Shown here piece by piece: positions 52,885-61,807 of a DNA stretch of 64,000 bases. How positions within the stretch are numbered: the stretch's first letter is position 1; each line of letters starts with the position of its first letter. Position numbers and translations under genes: made by a program. The notes under the pieces are model-generated. The model was given only the letters and a program-made list of their open reading frames with translations. It was not told the DNA's origin and did not search any database. Origin of the DNA: Sphingomonas kyeonggiensis (lineage in GTDB: Bacteria > Pseudomonadota > Alphaproteobacteria > Sphingomonadales > Sphingomonadaceae); the NCBI RefSeq assembly GCF_014196745.1, contig NZ_JACIEH010000003.1, positions 1,240,001-1,304,000 of the forward strand, read 5' to 3'.

Positions 52885-54417
52885 TCACAGATGGAAGTCG
52901 CTCGAGACCAGCGTGATATTACCGGTCAGTGCGACCGCGAAATCAGCGACTCCGTTGCCGTCCAAGTCACCATAAACCATCGTCCGCGTGCCCGAATATT
53001 CGTACCGCAGTTCTCCCGCCACGCCGGTGAAGGCGCCCGTCCCGAGGAAACTGAAGGCGTCGTCGATGCCCCCGGCGGCCGCGTCGATCGCGCTCAAGTC
53101 GATCCGGTCGCCTTCCGCCTGGCTGAAGTCGTAGATCAGGTCGGCGGTGGTGGTCGTTAGCCCGGCGAAATCGCCCGAAGCGAAGCGGAACGTGTCGGCA
53201 CCGGCACCGCCAGTCAGCTGGTCGCGCCCGGCGCCGCCAATCAGGATGTCGGCACCATCATAGCCGTCGAGAATATCGGCGCCGGCAAGCCCTTCGAGAA
53301 AGTTTGCACCCGGATTGCCCGACACGCTGTTGTCGAGCGCATTGCCCGTCCCGTTGAGCGCCGCGGTGCCGGTCAGCATGAGCTGCTCGAGCTCGGCGCC
53401 GAGCGTGTAGCTGATGCCCGAATTGACCGAATCGATGCCGCCGCCGGCACCTTCGACGATGACGTCGCCGAGGCTGTCGACCGAATATAGGTCGCCGCCT
53501 GCACCACCGGACATGAAGTCGTCGCCCGTGCCGCCATTCAAGACATTGGCGGTGGCGCTGCCGATCAATATGTCGTTGCCCCCATTGCCCTCGATCGCGG
53601 TGCTGCCCCAGGGAATACCGCCATAGGCATCGGCGCTGACGTCGAACACATCGTCATAGTCGGAGCCGAGCACGGTCTGGATGTGTTCGATGCTGGTGAG
53701 CGTGATACCGCCGATCATCGCGGCGCTGCCACCGAGCACCGCAGTGAAATCGCCCGTAACGCCCGAGGTGGCGGCGGTGAATACGAGACGTACCGAATCG
53801 ATTCCGCTGCCGCCATCGAGGGTGTCGTTCACGCCACCGCCGAGCAGATCGTCCCCATCGAGGCCGTAGAGCAGATCGGCTTCGGTGTCGCCATTGCCGC
53901 TGGAGGAAAAGCCCTCGAGCCAGTCGCGGCCGGCGCCGCCGGTCAGCACGTCGTTGCCCGACCAGCCGAAGAGCGACGTGCTGCTCCCGGCGAGGCTGCC
54001 GGTCGTGAACGTATCGTTGTAGGCTGAGCCATAGATGGTGCCGAGCCTCTCCATATTGGTGATCGCGCCGCCCGCGACGGTGATCGAGCCTCCGGTCCAG
54101 ATCGCACTGAAGTCTACCGTCAGCGCCGCGGTGGCGTTTTGATAGTTGCCATTGAGCCGATCGGTGCCCGATCCGCCATCGACCAGGTCGCCGGCGCCAG
54201 CGGTGACCGTGTCGTCACCATTCTCGCCGTAGAGCCGGTCGTAGCTGTTCTCGAAGAGCGGACCGCTGATGATCGTGTCGTTGCCGTCACCGCCGCGGAT
54301 GAGGTCGGCACCGGCGCCGCCATCGAGCGTATCATTGCCGCCGAGGCCGTAGATGGTGTCGCCGCTACTTGATCCGGTGATGTAATCGGTGCCGCTGGTG
54401 CCAGTATAAGTGGGCAT
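52885..54417 (-). CDS. RTX-type calcium-binding secreted protein
   Basis: A 510-residue acidic protein with clusters of the calcium-binding nonapeptide pattern GGxGxDxLx, for example YGLGGNDTLDGGAGADLIRG (near residue 20), NGGTGDDFMSGGAGGDLYSV (near 293) and LIGGAGRDQLTGGAGADTFR (near 400). It has no N-terminal signal peptide, as expected for type I secretion, and the C-terminal 90 residues hold the aspartate-rich segments MVYGDLDGNGVADFAV characteristic of the secretion signal region. No enzymatic domain is visible. No ABC exporter or membrane fusion partner is near. The ATG chosen has AAGGGG seven bases upstream; another ATG two codons earlier is possible. Confidence 0.9.
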   Translation of the reverse strand: MPTYTGTSGTDYITGSSSGDTIYGLGGNDTLDGGAGADLIRGGDGNDTIISGPLFENSYDRLYGENGDDTVTAGAGDLVDGGSGTDRLNGNYQNATAALTVDFSAIWTGGSITVAGGAITNMERLGTIYGSAYNDTFTTGSLAGSSTSLFGWSGNDVLTGGAGRDWLEGFSSSGNGDTEADLLYGLDGDDLLGGGVNDTLDGGSGIDSVRLVFTAATSGVTGDFTAVLGGSAAMIGGITLTSIEHIQTVLGSDYDDVFDVSADAYGGIPWGSTAIEGNGGNDILIGSATANVLNGGTGDDFMSGGAGGDLYSVDSLGDVIVEGAGGGIDSVNSGISYTLGAELEQLMLTGTAALNGTGNALDNSVSGNPGANFLEGLAGADILDGYDGADILIGGAGRDQLTGGAGADTFRFASGDFAGLTTTTADLIYDFSQAEGDRIDLSAIDAAAGGIDDAFSFLGTGAFTGVAGELRYEYSGTRTMVYGDLDGNGVADFAVALTGNITLVSSDFHL

Positions 54418-55095
54418 TGCCATTCCCCTTATGCCGTGGAGCGCGAGCATCGCGCATGCTTCGCAACGAAATAAATCGATCAAGAAGATGAAACGATAAT
54501 GACAACGGAATTGTTACCCCATCGCAAACTATCTATTCTTCTTTTCCTTTTTAAGTGGACGCAGAAGTCGGGTGAGCCGGTCGCGTGCAGGGGAGAACCG
54601 ACCATCGATCTCGCCCTTGGATAGTGCCGCGACCACCCATCAGCGGTCCTGGCGGTGTTTCTAGAGGGGCGGTCAGTTAATCGCGGCCGGTCCGGCGGGC
54701 GCTCGTTACAGCACATTATTATTGCGGGCGTAGGAGTTGCTACCGCGCACCACCTGGGCCGTTCAGCCTCAGCTAAATGAGCGGCGGCTATTGCACCCCG
54801 CCGGCCCTAAGCTGCCCGTCTGCAACCGGCCCAAAAGCAGCAGCGAACGTCGCCCTGGACGATCGACAGAACTGCATCTCCTACAAAGTCGCTTGGACCC
54901 GTGAATGCCGCCCCTCTAGTTGAGGCATTTCTGCGGTCCAGCCCACGGCCTGACGCCATCAACCCGTAAAGGGTCCGCTATGCTGTGCATGCGGCCGCTT
55001 CGCCTGCAGCTGCGCGGTGACTGCGGCCGAGCGCCGGACACTTCGGGCGCTTGTCGAGCGGGGACGGTCTCCGCTCCCGGACACGAGCTACGGAG
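54418..55095. other. intergenic stretch upstream of the RTX gene
   Basis: No gene can be supported here. The RTX promoter should lie in the AT-rich segment 54470-54560. A pair of inverted 12-base repeats (54661 and 54908) lies further right. Short frames present lack genome-typical codon bias. Confidence 0.6.
54661..54919. repeat. inverted 12-base repeats enclosing about 235 bases
   Basis: CTAGAGGGGCGG (54661-54672) and CCGCCCCTCTAG (54908-54919) are perfect reverse complements. The enclosed segment has no good coding frame. A non-autonomous element is possible, but no target-site duplication is evident. Confidence 0.45.
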
Positions 55096-55260
55096 ATGCC
55101 GCTCAACCTCGCCCAGAAGAGCGCCTGGAACCTCGCGCGGGCCCTCATGACGGTCGTCATCGTGATCCGGATCGACATCCGGGAATATGGCGGCGTCGAA
55201 GCACAGGATTTCGACGGCGATACCGATCTGATCGTTCGCGAATATGATCCCCGGGGCTAG
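55096..55260 (+). CDS. small hypothetical protein, 54 residues
   Basis: A short frame starting MPLNLAQKSAWNLARALMTV with nearly all codons ending in G or C, as in true genes of this genome. The middle is hydrophobic (LMTVVIVIRIDI) and the C-terminus acidic (DFDGDTDLIVREYDPRG). A weak ribosome site (GGAG immediately before the ATG) makes the start uncertain; an upstream extension has poorer codon bias. It is convergent with the FAD oxidoreductase, overlapping its 3' end by four bases. No family recognised. Confidence 0.5.
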   Translation: MPLNLAQKSAWNLARALMTVVIVIRIDIREYGGVEAQDFDGDTDLIVREYDPRG

Positions 55261-56435
55261 GCGAACCGATCGGGTCGGAAGCCGTCGAGCGCGTCGGCTG
55301 CGATACCATCAACGATCTCGAGTGCAGCTAGCCGGCCAAGCGCGGGCGCAAGGGTGACGCCACTATGGGTGACGGCGCTATAGAGGCCCCGTACGCCCGG
55401 GGCGAAGCCGACCACGGGGAACGAGTCCGCTGGCACCACGCGCTGGCCGACACTGACCCGCTCTATTGCTGCTTGGCGAAGGGTCGGCAGATATGAAGCT
55501 GCTGCCGCCTGGATGATCCTTCCAAAAGCCTGCACGTCCACCCCGTTGGGAGCACCGCCTTCATGTCCGCTGATGCTGGCGACGATACGGCCGTCCGGCA
55601 ATTGCTTGAACGTGCTGCGCGGCCCGAAGACGACTCGGTCCAGCACCTGCTTTTGCGGCGCGGTGTGGAGGAGGGCCCCCGGCGAGGCGGTGAGCGGTAG
55701 CCGCACACCGCCCTGTCCAGCCAGCACCTCGCTGCCGAGGCCCGCTGCCAGCACCACCGTATCCGCCTCGATTACACCATCGGGGGTTCGCACCCCGGTG
55801 ACCTTTCCGTCGCGCAGGAGGAGGGAGGTGACGTTCACCGGGGCCCGCAATCTGACGCCGAGCTTCGCAGCGCGCGCGATGAGCGCGGCCACCGCGCCGG
55901 CGGGGTCGACGGCGCCTTCCTCGGGGAAGAAAGCTCCGGCCGAGACCGGGCCGATGGCCAGCCTGGGCAGCAGGGCCTGGAGCGCGGCAGCATCAATACC
56001 GCGCCCTGCATAGCCCCATTGCTGCGCGATCCTGAGGCTCTCGCTCAGCTTCGCGGACTCCGCCTCTGTGTCCCGCCAATAAGTGGCGCCGCCCCATTGC
56101 AGGGGAAGCGCTGGGCCGGCTTCCTGCTGCCAGATCCGCCAGCCGGCCATGCCAAGCCAGTTCAGCTGGAAATAGGGTCGCGAGCCGGTCTTGGTCGAGG
56201 CGTTGAGATAGGCGAAGGAGTCGCCGGTCGCGCCGGCCGCGGGCTTGAACCGCTCGAGGATGGTGACCGCCACGCCGCGCTTGGCCAGCTCATAGGCGAT
56301 CGCGGCTCCGACGATCCCGGCACCGATCACGATCGCGGTGCGGTTGCCGGGCGCAGCGGTGGTTGCGCGTGCCGCCCCCAGTGCCAGCGGAGCCGACGCG
56401 AGCAGCCCCAGCGTGGCACGGCGGTCGACCCTCAT
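55257..56435 (-). CDS. FAD-dependent oxidoreductase (DAO family) with Tat-type signal
   Basis: A 392-residue flavoprotein of the D-amino-acid oxidase/DadA fold. The N-terminus MRVDRRATLGLLASAPLALG has the twin arginines and hydrophobic core of a Tat signal, ending near AARATTA. The Rossmann motif VIGAGIVGAAIAYELAKRG is at about 36-54, with Glu61 after it to bind the ribose. The C-terminal GLYSAVTHSGVTLAPALGRL is typical of DadA-like dehydrogenases. It would oxidise an amine, perhaps a D-amino acid, outside the cytoplasm. The ATG overlaps the dipeptidase stop as ATGA; it is the last gene of the four-gene operon. Confidence 0.88.
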   Translation of the reverse strand: MRVDRRATLGLLASAPLALGAARATTAAPGNRTAIVIGAGIVGAAIAYELAKRGVAVTILERFKPAAGATGDSFAYLNASTKTGSRPYFQLNWLGMAGWRIWQQEAGPALPLQWGGATYWRDTEAESAKLSESLRIAQQWGYAGRGIDAAALQALLPRLAIGPVSAGAFFPEEGAVDPAGAVAALIARAAKLGVRLRAPVNVTSLLLRDGKVTGVRTPDGVIEADTVVLAAGLGSEVLAGQGGVRLPLTASPGALLHTAPQKQVLDRVVFGPRSTFKQLPDGRIVASISGHEGGAPNGVDVQAFGRIIQAAAASYLPTLRQAAIERVSVGQRVVPADSFPVVGFAPGVRGLYSAVTHSGVTLAPALGRLAALEIVDGIAADALDGFRPDRFA

Positions 56436-57727
56436 TGGCCTGCCTTCGGCTTGGCCAGCGCCTGGACCTGTCCCCAGACGCGCAGGAAATTGCCGCCCCA
56501 CAGCTTGGCGATATCTTCCTCGCTATAGCCGCGGCGCTGCAGCTCGGCAGTGATGTTTATCGACTCGCCGACATCGTTCCAGCCGATCACCCCGCCGCCA
56601 TGGTTGAAGTCGGACGAGATACCGACATGGTCGACGCCGATCTTCTTCACGACATAGTCGATCTGGTCGACATAGTCCTTGAGCGACGCGCGATAGTCCG
56701 GGCTGCCGGTGATCGCGTGGAATTCGGCGCTGTACTTCTCGAACACCGCGGGCGGGAGCACCTTTACGCCCTTGTCCGAAAGCGGCTGGATGCCCGCCGG
56801 GGTCTTGTCCTCGGGAATGCCGTAGCGGCGGCGGATCTCGTTCAGCCTGGCCAGAGCCTCGGGCGGGAAGGCCTTCACCCAGGAGCTATAGGCGTTGATT
56901 GCGACCACGCCGCCCTTGTCGGCGATCGCCTGCAGAGTCGCGTCGTCCAGGTTACGTGGATGGTCGATCACTGCGCGCGCATTCGAGTGGGATGCGATCA
57001 CGGGCGCACGGCTGAGCTCGATCACCTGGCGCACGCCCTGCGCAGTGATCTGCGACACGTCGATCACCACGCCGAGATCGTTGAGCCGCGCCACCGCTTC
57101 ACGACCCAGCGGCGAGAGGCCGCCATGCTCGCCCAGTTTGTCGCCGCGCAGCAGGTTCGGCCGGGCGGAGTCCGCCAAGTCGTTGTTGCCGGCATGGGTG
57201 AAGCCGAAGATCGACACGCCCTTGTCGTGCCAGGCATCGAGCTGGTTCAGGTCCTTGCCGATCAGGTTGCCGTTGAGGATCGACAGGATGATCGCGACGC
57301 GTCCCGACCCCTCGATCGCGCGCAACTCCTCGGGCGAGCGCGCGATTTCGGTTTGCTGCGGATAGCGGCGGACCACGGCTTCGATCGCATCCAGCTTGCG
57401 CTGGCCCTTTGCCGCGGCTTCGGCATAGCCGGCTGGCGTCCGCGCGTTCTGCGGCACGAAGATCGCCAGCACCGCGCCCTTCAGCCGGCCGCGCTTCGCC
57501 TTGACGAAGTCGAATTGGTCGGGGCCGTCCTTGCCCGGATCATGCGCGCCGGTGCCGAATTCGAACGGGATGTCGAGATGGTTGTCGAGATTCGGGATGC
57601 GCTCCTGCAACGCGATCGCCGCCTGGAGCTGTTCCGGCGTGAAGCTCTGGGCATGCGCGCTGGCAAGGGGCAGCGCCGCCCCTGCCAGCAGCAGGAGCAA
57701 TTTCGAACGAAGGGCAAATCGGGCCAT
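56432..57727 (-). CDS. membrane dipeptidase (M19 / renal dipeptidase family)
   Basis: A 431-residue exported metallopeptidase: signal peptide MARFALRSKLLLLLAGAALP with cleavage near SAHAQS. Metal-ligand regions: DNHLDIPFEF (His-x-Asp, near residue 50), THAGNNDLADSARP (near 172), ASHSNARAVIDHPRN (near 245) and VGISSDFNHGGGV (near 367), in the order of the M19 family. The enzymes cleave dipeptides, including ones with D-residues at the C-terminal position. The start at 57727 is preferred because it gives the signal peptide; the frame runs 30 codons further. Coupled to the FAD oxidoreductase, so they probably act in one pathway. Confidence 0.93.
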   Translation of the reverse strand: MARFALRSKLLLLLAGAALPLASAHAQSFTPEQLQAAIALQERIPNLDNHLDIPFEFGTGAHDPGKDGPDQFDFVKAKRGRLKGAVLAIFVPQNARTPAGYAEAAAKGQRKLDAIEAVVRRYPQQTEIARSPEELRAIEGSGRVAIILSILNGNLIGKDLNQLDAWHDKGVSIFGFTHAGNNDLADSARPNLLRGDKLGEHGGLSPLGREAVARLNDLGVVIDVSQITAQGVRQVIELSRAPVIASHSNARAVIDHPRNLDDATLQAIADKGGVVAINAYSSWVKAFPPEALARLNEIRRRYGIPEDKTPAGIQPLSDKGVKVLPPAVFEKYSAEFHAITGSPDYRASLKDYVDQIDYVVKKIGVDHVGISSDFNHGGGVIGWNDVGESINITAELQRRGYSEEDIAKLWGGNFLRVWGQVQALAKPKAGQ

Positions 57728-57753
57728 GGGATGTCTCGCTTCGGAAAAGGGGA

Positions 57754-58230
57754 TTACTGGGCCGGGCGGGTCAGCTGGCGGGCGATGAGCTGCCAGCCAC
57801 GCGGACCCTTGGTCCACACGTCGAGGCCCGAAAGCCGCGCGGTGCTGGTGCTCCCGTCGTCCTTGCTCAGGTGGAAGGTCCAGCTGGCGGTCACATAGGC
57901 GACGTTGCCGTAGCTGCGGACCTTCGTATCGGCGATGTCGACCGCAGTGAAGCGCTTGCCCGGTGCCAGGGTCCGGTCGATCTGCGCGACCTTGGACAGA
58001 ACGGCACCGTCGGTATGGCCATAGGAGATGTCCGGGTGGAAGGCCGCCTCCAGCCCCGCCCGGTCGCCCTTCACTACCGCCGCACGATAGGCATCGATCG
58101 CGGCGATGACGGCGGCGCGGGTCGCGGCCGTGCCCTGTTCCTGCACGGGCGCCCCTTCCTGTGCGAAGGCCGGAACGGCAGTCAGGCTTGCGGCGGCGAG
58201 CAGTGCGGCGCCGAGATATCCAGATTTCAT
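57754..58230 (-). CDS. exported NTF2-like (SnoaL/DUF4440) protein
   Basis: A 158-residue periplasmic protein: signal peptide to about residue 23 (TAVPAFAQEG), followed by the cone-shaped NTF2-like fold segments AVIAAIDAYRAAVVKGDRAG, FHPDISYGHTDGAVLSKVAQ and VAYVTASWTFHL. Such small folds bind hydrophobic or small ligands or act as isomerases; no function can be assigned. It is 13 bases after the TonB receptor gene and 26 before the dipeptidase gene, so part of one transcript. A binding role for a peptide or metabolite is a guess. Confidence 0.88.
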   Translation of the reverse strand: MKSGYLGAALLAAASLTAVPAFAQEGAPVQEQGTAATRAAVIAAIDAYRAAVVKGDRAGLEAAFHPDISYGHTDGAVLSKVAQIDRTLAPGKRFTAVDIADTKVRSYGNVAYVTASWTFHLSKDDGSTSTARLSGLDVWTKGPRGWQLIARQLTRPAQ

Positions 58231-58243
58231 GGGTGCAGGCTCC

Positions 58244-60709
58244 TTAGAAGGACAGGTCGAGGCGAGCGAAATAGGTGCGTCCGGCGCCGCCCTCCGGCGA
58301 CAGGCCGGAATAGAGCGCGACCACGGGATTGCGGGCTGCCGGGAGCACCTGGTCGGGATGGCTGTCGAGCAGGTTGTTGATGCCGGCCGAGATGCGCGCA
58401 TTTGCGAAAAGGCGGTAACCGGCGGAGAAGTTCACCACTTCCTGCGGCCCGAAGCGCTGGTCATAGGCGACCACGGCATTGCGTGCCCAATAGATGCCGT
58501 AGCGGGTGCCCGAGAGATGGGCGTCGAACCCGCCATTGCTGTAGTCGGCGGCCAGGCGCAGGAAGGTGTCGGGATTCCATTCCTCGATCAGCCCGCGCGC
58601 CTCATGGCCGATCAGCGACAGGCCGCTGCCCGCCAGCACCGCCGGGGTCGCCTTGATATGGGTGATCCTGGTGTCGCTTAGGTTGAAGCCCGCGCTCAGG
58701 TCGAGCCGCTGGTCCTGGCCAAGCCGCCAGCGATAGCGTGCGGTCGCATCGATACCGCGGGTCCGGGTGTCGACCGCATTGGTGAAGTACTGCGCGCCCG
58801 AATAGGTCGGGAAGCCGGCACTGGTCAGCACCTGGCGGACCAGTGAGCCGGTCAGCGTCTCGGACAGGGCGATGCGATCGTCGATCGTCGTCTGGTAGAA
58901 GTCCACCGTCACCGATAGGTCGCTGCTCGGCGTCCAGACCAGGCCGGTCGAGAGGTTGGTCGCCTTTTCCGGTTTGAGCGGCGTCGCGCCCAGCGCACGG
59001 GCAACCGCGCTGTCCACCCGCGCCAGCTTGTTCGTCGCCAGCACGCCATTGGTGATGTTGGGGATGGTCCGCGAATAGGCCGACTGGCCGAGCGACGGTG
59101 CGCGATAGCCGGTGCCGGCGCTGCCGCGCCAGGCGAGCTTCGGAGTCACTTCATAGCGCAGCGCCAGGCGGGCATTCCCGGTCGTGCCGAAGTCCGAATA
59201 ATGCTCGACGCGCCCGGACGCGGTGGCCCGCAGCCCCTTGGCGAGCTCGGTCTCCAGCTCGAGATAGCCTCCGACCACGTCGCGGGTGGTGCGTCCGGCA
59301 TCGTCGGGCGAGAAGCCGCCAAAGCCCTGCGAGGCCGGCGTCGCCACCTTGCCGGCATTGGGCCCGTCGAGGATCGGCACGCCGCCATTGGCCCAGGAGC
59401 CGTAATCGCCCTGGAACACCTGATAGGCCTCATGGCGATAGGCCAGGCCTGCCGCGACATTGAGGGGGCCGCGCAGGAAGCCGGTCTCGAACGGGCGCTT
59501 CCAGTCGAAGGTGACATTGGCCTGCTCGTTGAGCAGGTCGCCGGTGTCGAACGAGGTCGGGCTGGCGGTGCCGAGACTGGCATTGTTGGTGTTGTAGACC
59601 AGGCTCTCCACCCGGTTGCGCCCGTAGTTCGCACCCAGGTCGAAATCGCCGGCCTTGCCCGACCAGCGCGCCCCGCCGCCGATCGAGGCGTCACGCGAAT
59701 GGACGCGCAGGAAAGGCTGGAAACCGTCCGGGAACAGTGCGCGCACCGTCTGGTCGGCATTGGGCTGGCGGAGATTGCCAAAGCCCTCATCCTTGCGCCA
59801 GCCATAGCTTCCGGTGAGGTACAGCGTCACGCCGCCGACGGTGCTCTCGGCGTTGAGCAGCAGGTTCTCACGCTTGGTAGCGCCGCTGCCATAGAACCAG
59901 TTGCGGTTGGGGAAGCTCGCCTCGCGCGGATCGCCGGCGAAGTACATCGTCCGGTTATCCCGGCCGGAAAGCCGCGTGCGTCCGATGTCCCAGACGTCGA
60001 ACGCCAGGGTAACCGAGCCGTCGCCCGGCAGCTTGGCTCCGATCGAGCCCTCGATGCTCTTGGTCTCGCCGTCGCCCTTGTCGTTGACGCCGTACTGGAC
60101 CCCGAGATTACCGTGCCCGGCCTGCTTCTTGAGCACGATGTTGACCACGCCAGCGATCGCGTCGGAGCCATATTGCGCGGAAGCGCCGTCGAGCAGCACC
60201 TCGACGCGCTCGATCGCGCTCAGCGGGATGCTGTTGAGATCGACGGTCTGCGCGCCCTTGGCGACACCGCTGCCGGCATTGAGCTGGGCGGTGGCGTGGC
60301 GGCGCTTGCTGTTGATCAGTACCAGCGTCTCATCCGCCGCCAGGCCGCGCAGCGATACGCCCTTGACGAAGCTCGCCGCGTTCGAGGAGGGCACCGAGGT
60401 CGGGAAATTGAAGGAAGGCACTAGGCGTTGGAGCGCTTCGGACAGGGTGCGTGCGCCGGTCGCCTGCAGATCTTCGCCACTAACGAGCTGGACCGGCGCA
60501 GAGCTCTCCAGCGCCTTGTTGCCGCTGCGCGAGCCGACCACGACGATGGCGTCCTGCTCATCTCCCGTAGCACCGGATTGCGCCTGGGCGGGAGTGATCA
60601 GCGCGAGAGGCACTGCCATCGCCGTCGTGGCAACGCCTCCAAAAATCCGGAGATCAATTCCACCGATTTCGACGCGTCTCGCCGAAACGCCACAGTTCTG
60701 ATAACGCAT
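58244..60709 (-). CDS. TonB-dependent receptor
   Basis: An 821-residue outer-membrane receptor. Signal region: VATTAMAVPLALITPAQAQS. The N-terminal DAIVVVGSRSGN is a TonB-box region and the plug contains SGEDLQATGARTLSEALQRL and VEVLLDGASAQYGSDAIAGV. Barrel to the end YFARLDLSF with the terminal Phe. This plug type (GARTLSEALQRLVPSF) is shared with sphingomonad receptors for peptides, carbohydrates or other organic substrates, not siderophores. The ATG at 60707-60709, behind AGGGGG, is preferred over an earlier one without ribosome site. First gene of the operon with NTF2-like, dipeptidase and FAD genes. Confidence 0.93.
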   Translation of the reverse strand: MRYQNCGVSARRVEIGGIDLRIFGGVATTAMAVPLALITPAQAQSGATGDEQDAIVVVGSRSGNKALESSAPVQLVSGEDLQATGARTLSEALQRLVPSFNFPTSVPSSNAASFVKGVSLRGLAADETLVLINSKRRHATAQLNAGSGVAKGAQTVDLNSIPLSAIERVEVLLDGASAQYGSDAIAGVVNIVLKKQAGHGNLGVQYGVNDKGDGETKSIEGSIGAKLPGDGSVTLAFDVWDIGRTRLSGRDNRTMYFAGDPREASFPNRNWFYGSGATKRENLLLNAESTVGGVTLYLTGSYGWRKDEGFGNLRQPNADQTVRALFPDGFQPFLRVHSRDASIGGGARWSGKAGDFDLGANYGRNRVESLVYNTNNASLGTASPTSFDTGDLLNEQANVTFDWKRPFETGFLRGPLNVAAGLAYRHEAYQVFQGDYGSWANGGVPILDGPNAGKVATPASQGFGGFSPDDAGRTTRDVVGGYLELETELAKGLRATASGRVEHYSDFGTTGNARLALRYEVTPKLAWRGSAGTGYRAPSLGQSAYSRTIPNITNGVLATNKLARVDSAVARALGATPLKPEKATNLSTGLVWTPSSDLSVTVDFYQTTIDDRIALSETLTGSLVRQVLTSAGFPTYSGAQYFTNAVDTRTRGIDATARYRWRLGQDQRLDLSAGFNLSDTRITHIKATPAVLAGSGLSLIGHEARGLIEEWNPDTFLRLAADYSNGGFDAHLSGTRYGIYWARNAVVAYDQRFGPQEVVNFSAGYRLFANARISAGINNLLDSHPDQVLPAARNPVVALYSGLSPEGGAGRTYFARLDLSF

Positions 60710-61180
60710 GACTATGCTATCCCCCTGATAGACATCAGGCGGGTTGATCAACATTATTTCGGCATAACTTCTCGTTCGGGAAACCCGTCAAAGGCCTCAC
60801 CGCACGAAATTATCATCCCTTGCGGGAATCACTGCAGAAACGCGCAACCCACCTTTGTTTTTGCTTACAGCTAAAAACCTACCGAAATGGTGGGAATTAT
60901 CTAGATAGTTAGACTTGTAACCGGACTAGGTCAGCTATTGGGCTGGGTTCGCACCCGTCTGCGTATCACCGCGTTGCCGTCGCCACACTCATCGAGGGCG
61001 AGTTCTCATGGTCGGCACGGGAGCACTAGAATCGCCGCCGTTTTCAATTGCTTCAGCTGCTCGCGACCACGTTCCGCCTGTCGAGCGCTATTCAGCCGTG
61101 TCCGCTTTGGTCCTTTGCGATCCCAAGAGTTGTCAGTCCGCAACCGGCCCGTAGGTCAGCGTTTGCCTGAAGTCCGAATA
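60710..61180. other. intergenic region upstream of the TonB receptor
   Basis: About 470 bases without a supported gene. It contains an AT-rich segment (60760-60930) that should hold the receptor promoter, and the motif GCAACCGGCCC at 61140-61150, also found at 54822. Codon bias is absent. Confidence 0.6.
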
Positions 61181-61181
61181 G

Positions 61182-61212
61182 AAGGTCCGGGCGCGTGGTG
61201 CGCCCGGACCTT
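61182..61212 (-). terminator. intrinsic-type terminator of a decayed receptor gene
   Basis: AAGGTCCGGGCGC (61182-61194) and GCGCCCGGACCTT (61200-61212) pair perfectly over 13 bases around a five-base loop, 17 bases past the stop of the receptor remnant on the minus strand. It looks like the original terminator left behind. Confidence 0.75.
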
Positions 61213-61228
61213 ATTGCCTGCGCCGACT

Positions 61229-61312
61229 TCAGAACCCGTACGAGAGACGCAGGTAGCTAAACTGACCCGGCAGGTCATAGGTGGTTGGATCGAAATTTGC
61301 GGAAACAAACCG
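61229..61312 (-). pseudogene. 3' remnant of a TonB-dependent receptor gene
   Basis: Twenty-seven codons read RFVSANFDPTTYDLPGQF then SYLRLSYGF and a stop. This is the classic C-terminus of a TonB-dependent receptor, ending in Phe. Upstream of 61312 the frame continues a few codons (LRKRL) and then loses any receptor character, so the remainder of the gene has been deleted. The intact receptor at 58244-60709 has a different C-terminus, so this is a remnant of another receptor. Certainty is high for identity, because the whole end and the terminator are preserved. Confidence 0.8.
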
Positions 61313-61490
61313 TAGGCGTTTGCGCAATGGCAACGGGGTGCACATGCCGCGATCAATCGCGCAGTGTGGCTTTGGCGTGACAGCGGCGAGGGGATCTCAG
61401 GAAGAGGCGACACGGAGCGAACCGACCGGGATTGGATCGGAAGACGAATGGCTGCTTCTCGCAATGACCGAACTTGAAGGCGACAGTCGC

Positions 61491-61745
61491 CTACCGGACC
61501 AAATGCCGCCGGGCAGCTAAGGGCGTGCGCTGCCTGTGGCGCTTGTGCGTTGGCGCATCAATCTCGGCTGCATAATCGCCGGAACCTTCAGGCTTCACGC
61601 CCACAGCCTGCGCATTGACGATCCAGGATCGGTGGGTGCGCACGAACCGCGCGGGCCAAGCTCTTCTTCAGCGCTGCGAGTGAAGAGCGTATCATCAGCC
61701 TGCCGGGTCGATGGCGAGTACTTCCTCCAGTCGGATAGAGGATGA
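61491..61745 (-). pseudogene. remnant of a LytTR-type response regulator
   Basis: The minus strand between 61649 and 61491 encodes RFVRTHRSWIVNAQAVGVKP EGSGDYAAEIDAP, the DNA-binding LytTR signature (FVRTHRSWIVN). Upstream, a different frame gives MIRSSLAALKKSLA, the segment normally just before it, and another gives IRLEEVLAIDPAG, the LytTR start. The three pieces lie in order but out of frame and with a stop, so the gene is broken by indels. It ends after an out-of-family tail. No partner kinase is near. It probably died with the adjacent receptor. Confidence 0.65.
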
Positions 61746-61807
61746 TGCGCGCAACAGGAGCCGCTTGAATAGCCTGGTAGCGCTAAGGGGATGGTAACGG
61801 GCCGGCT

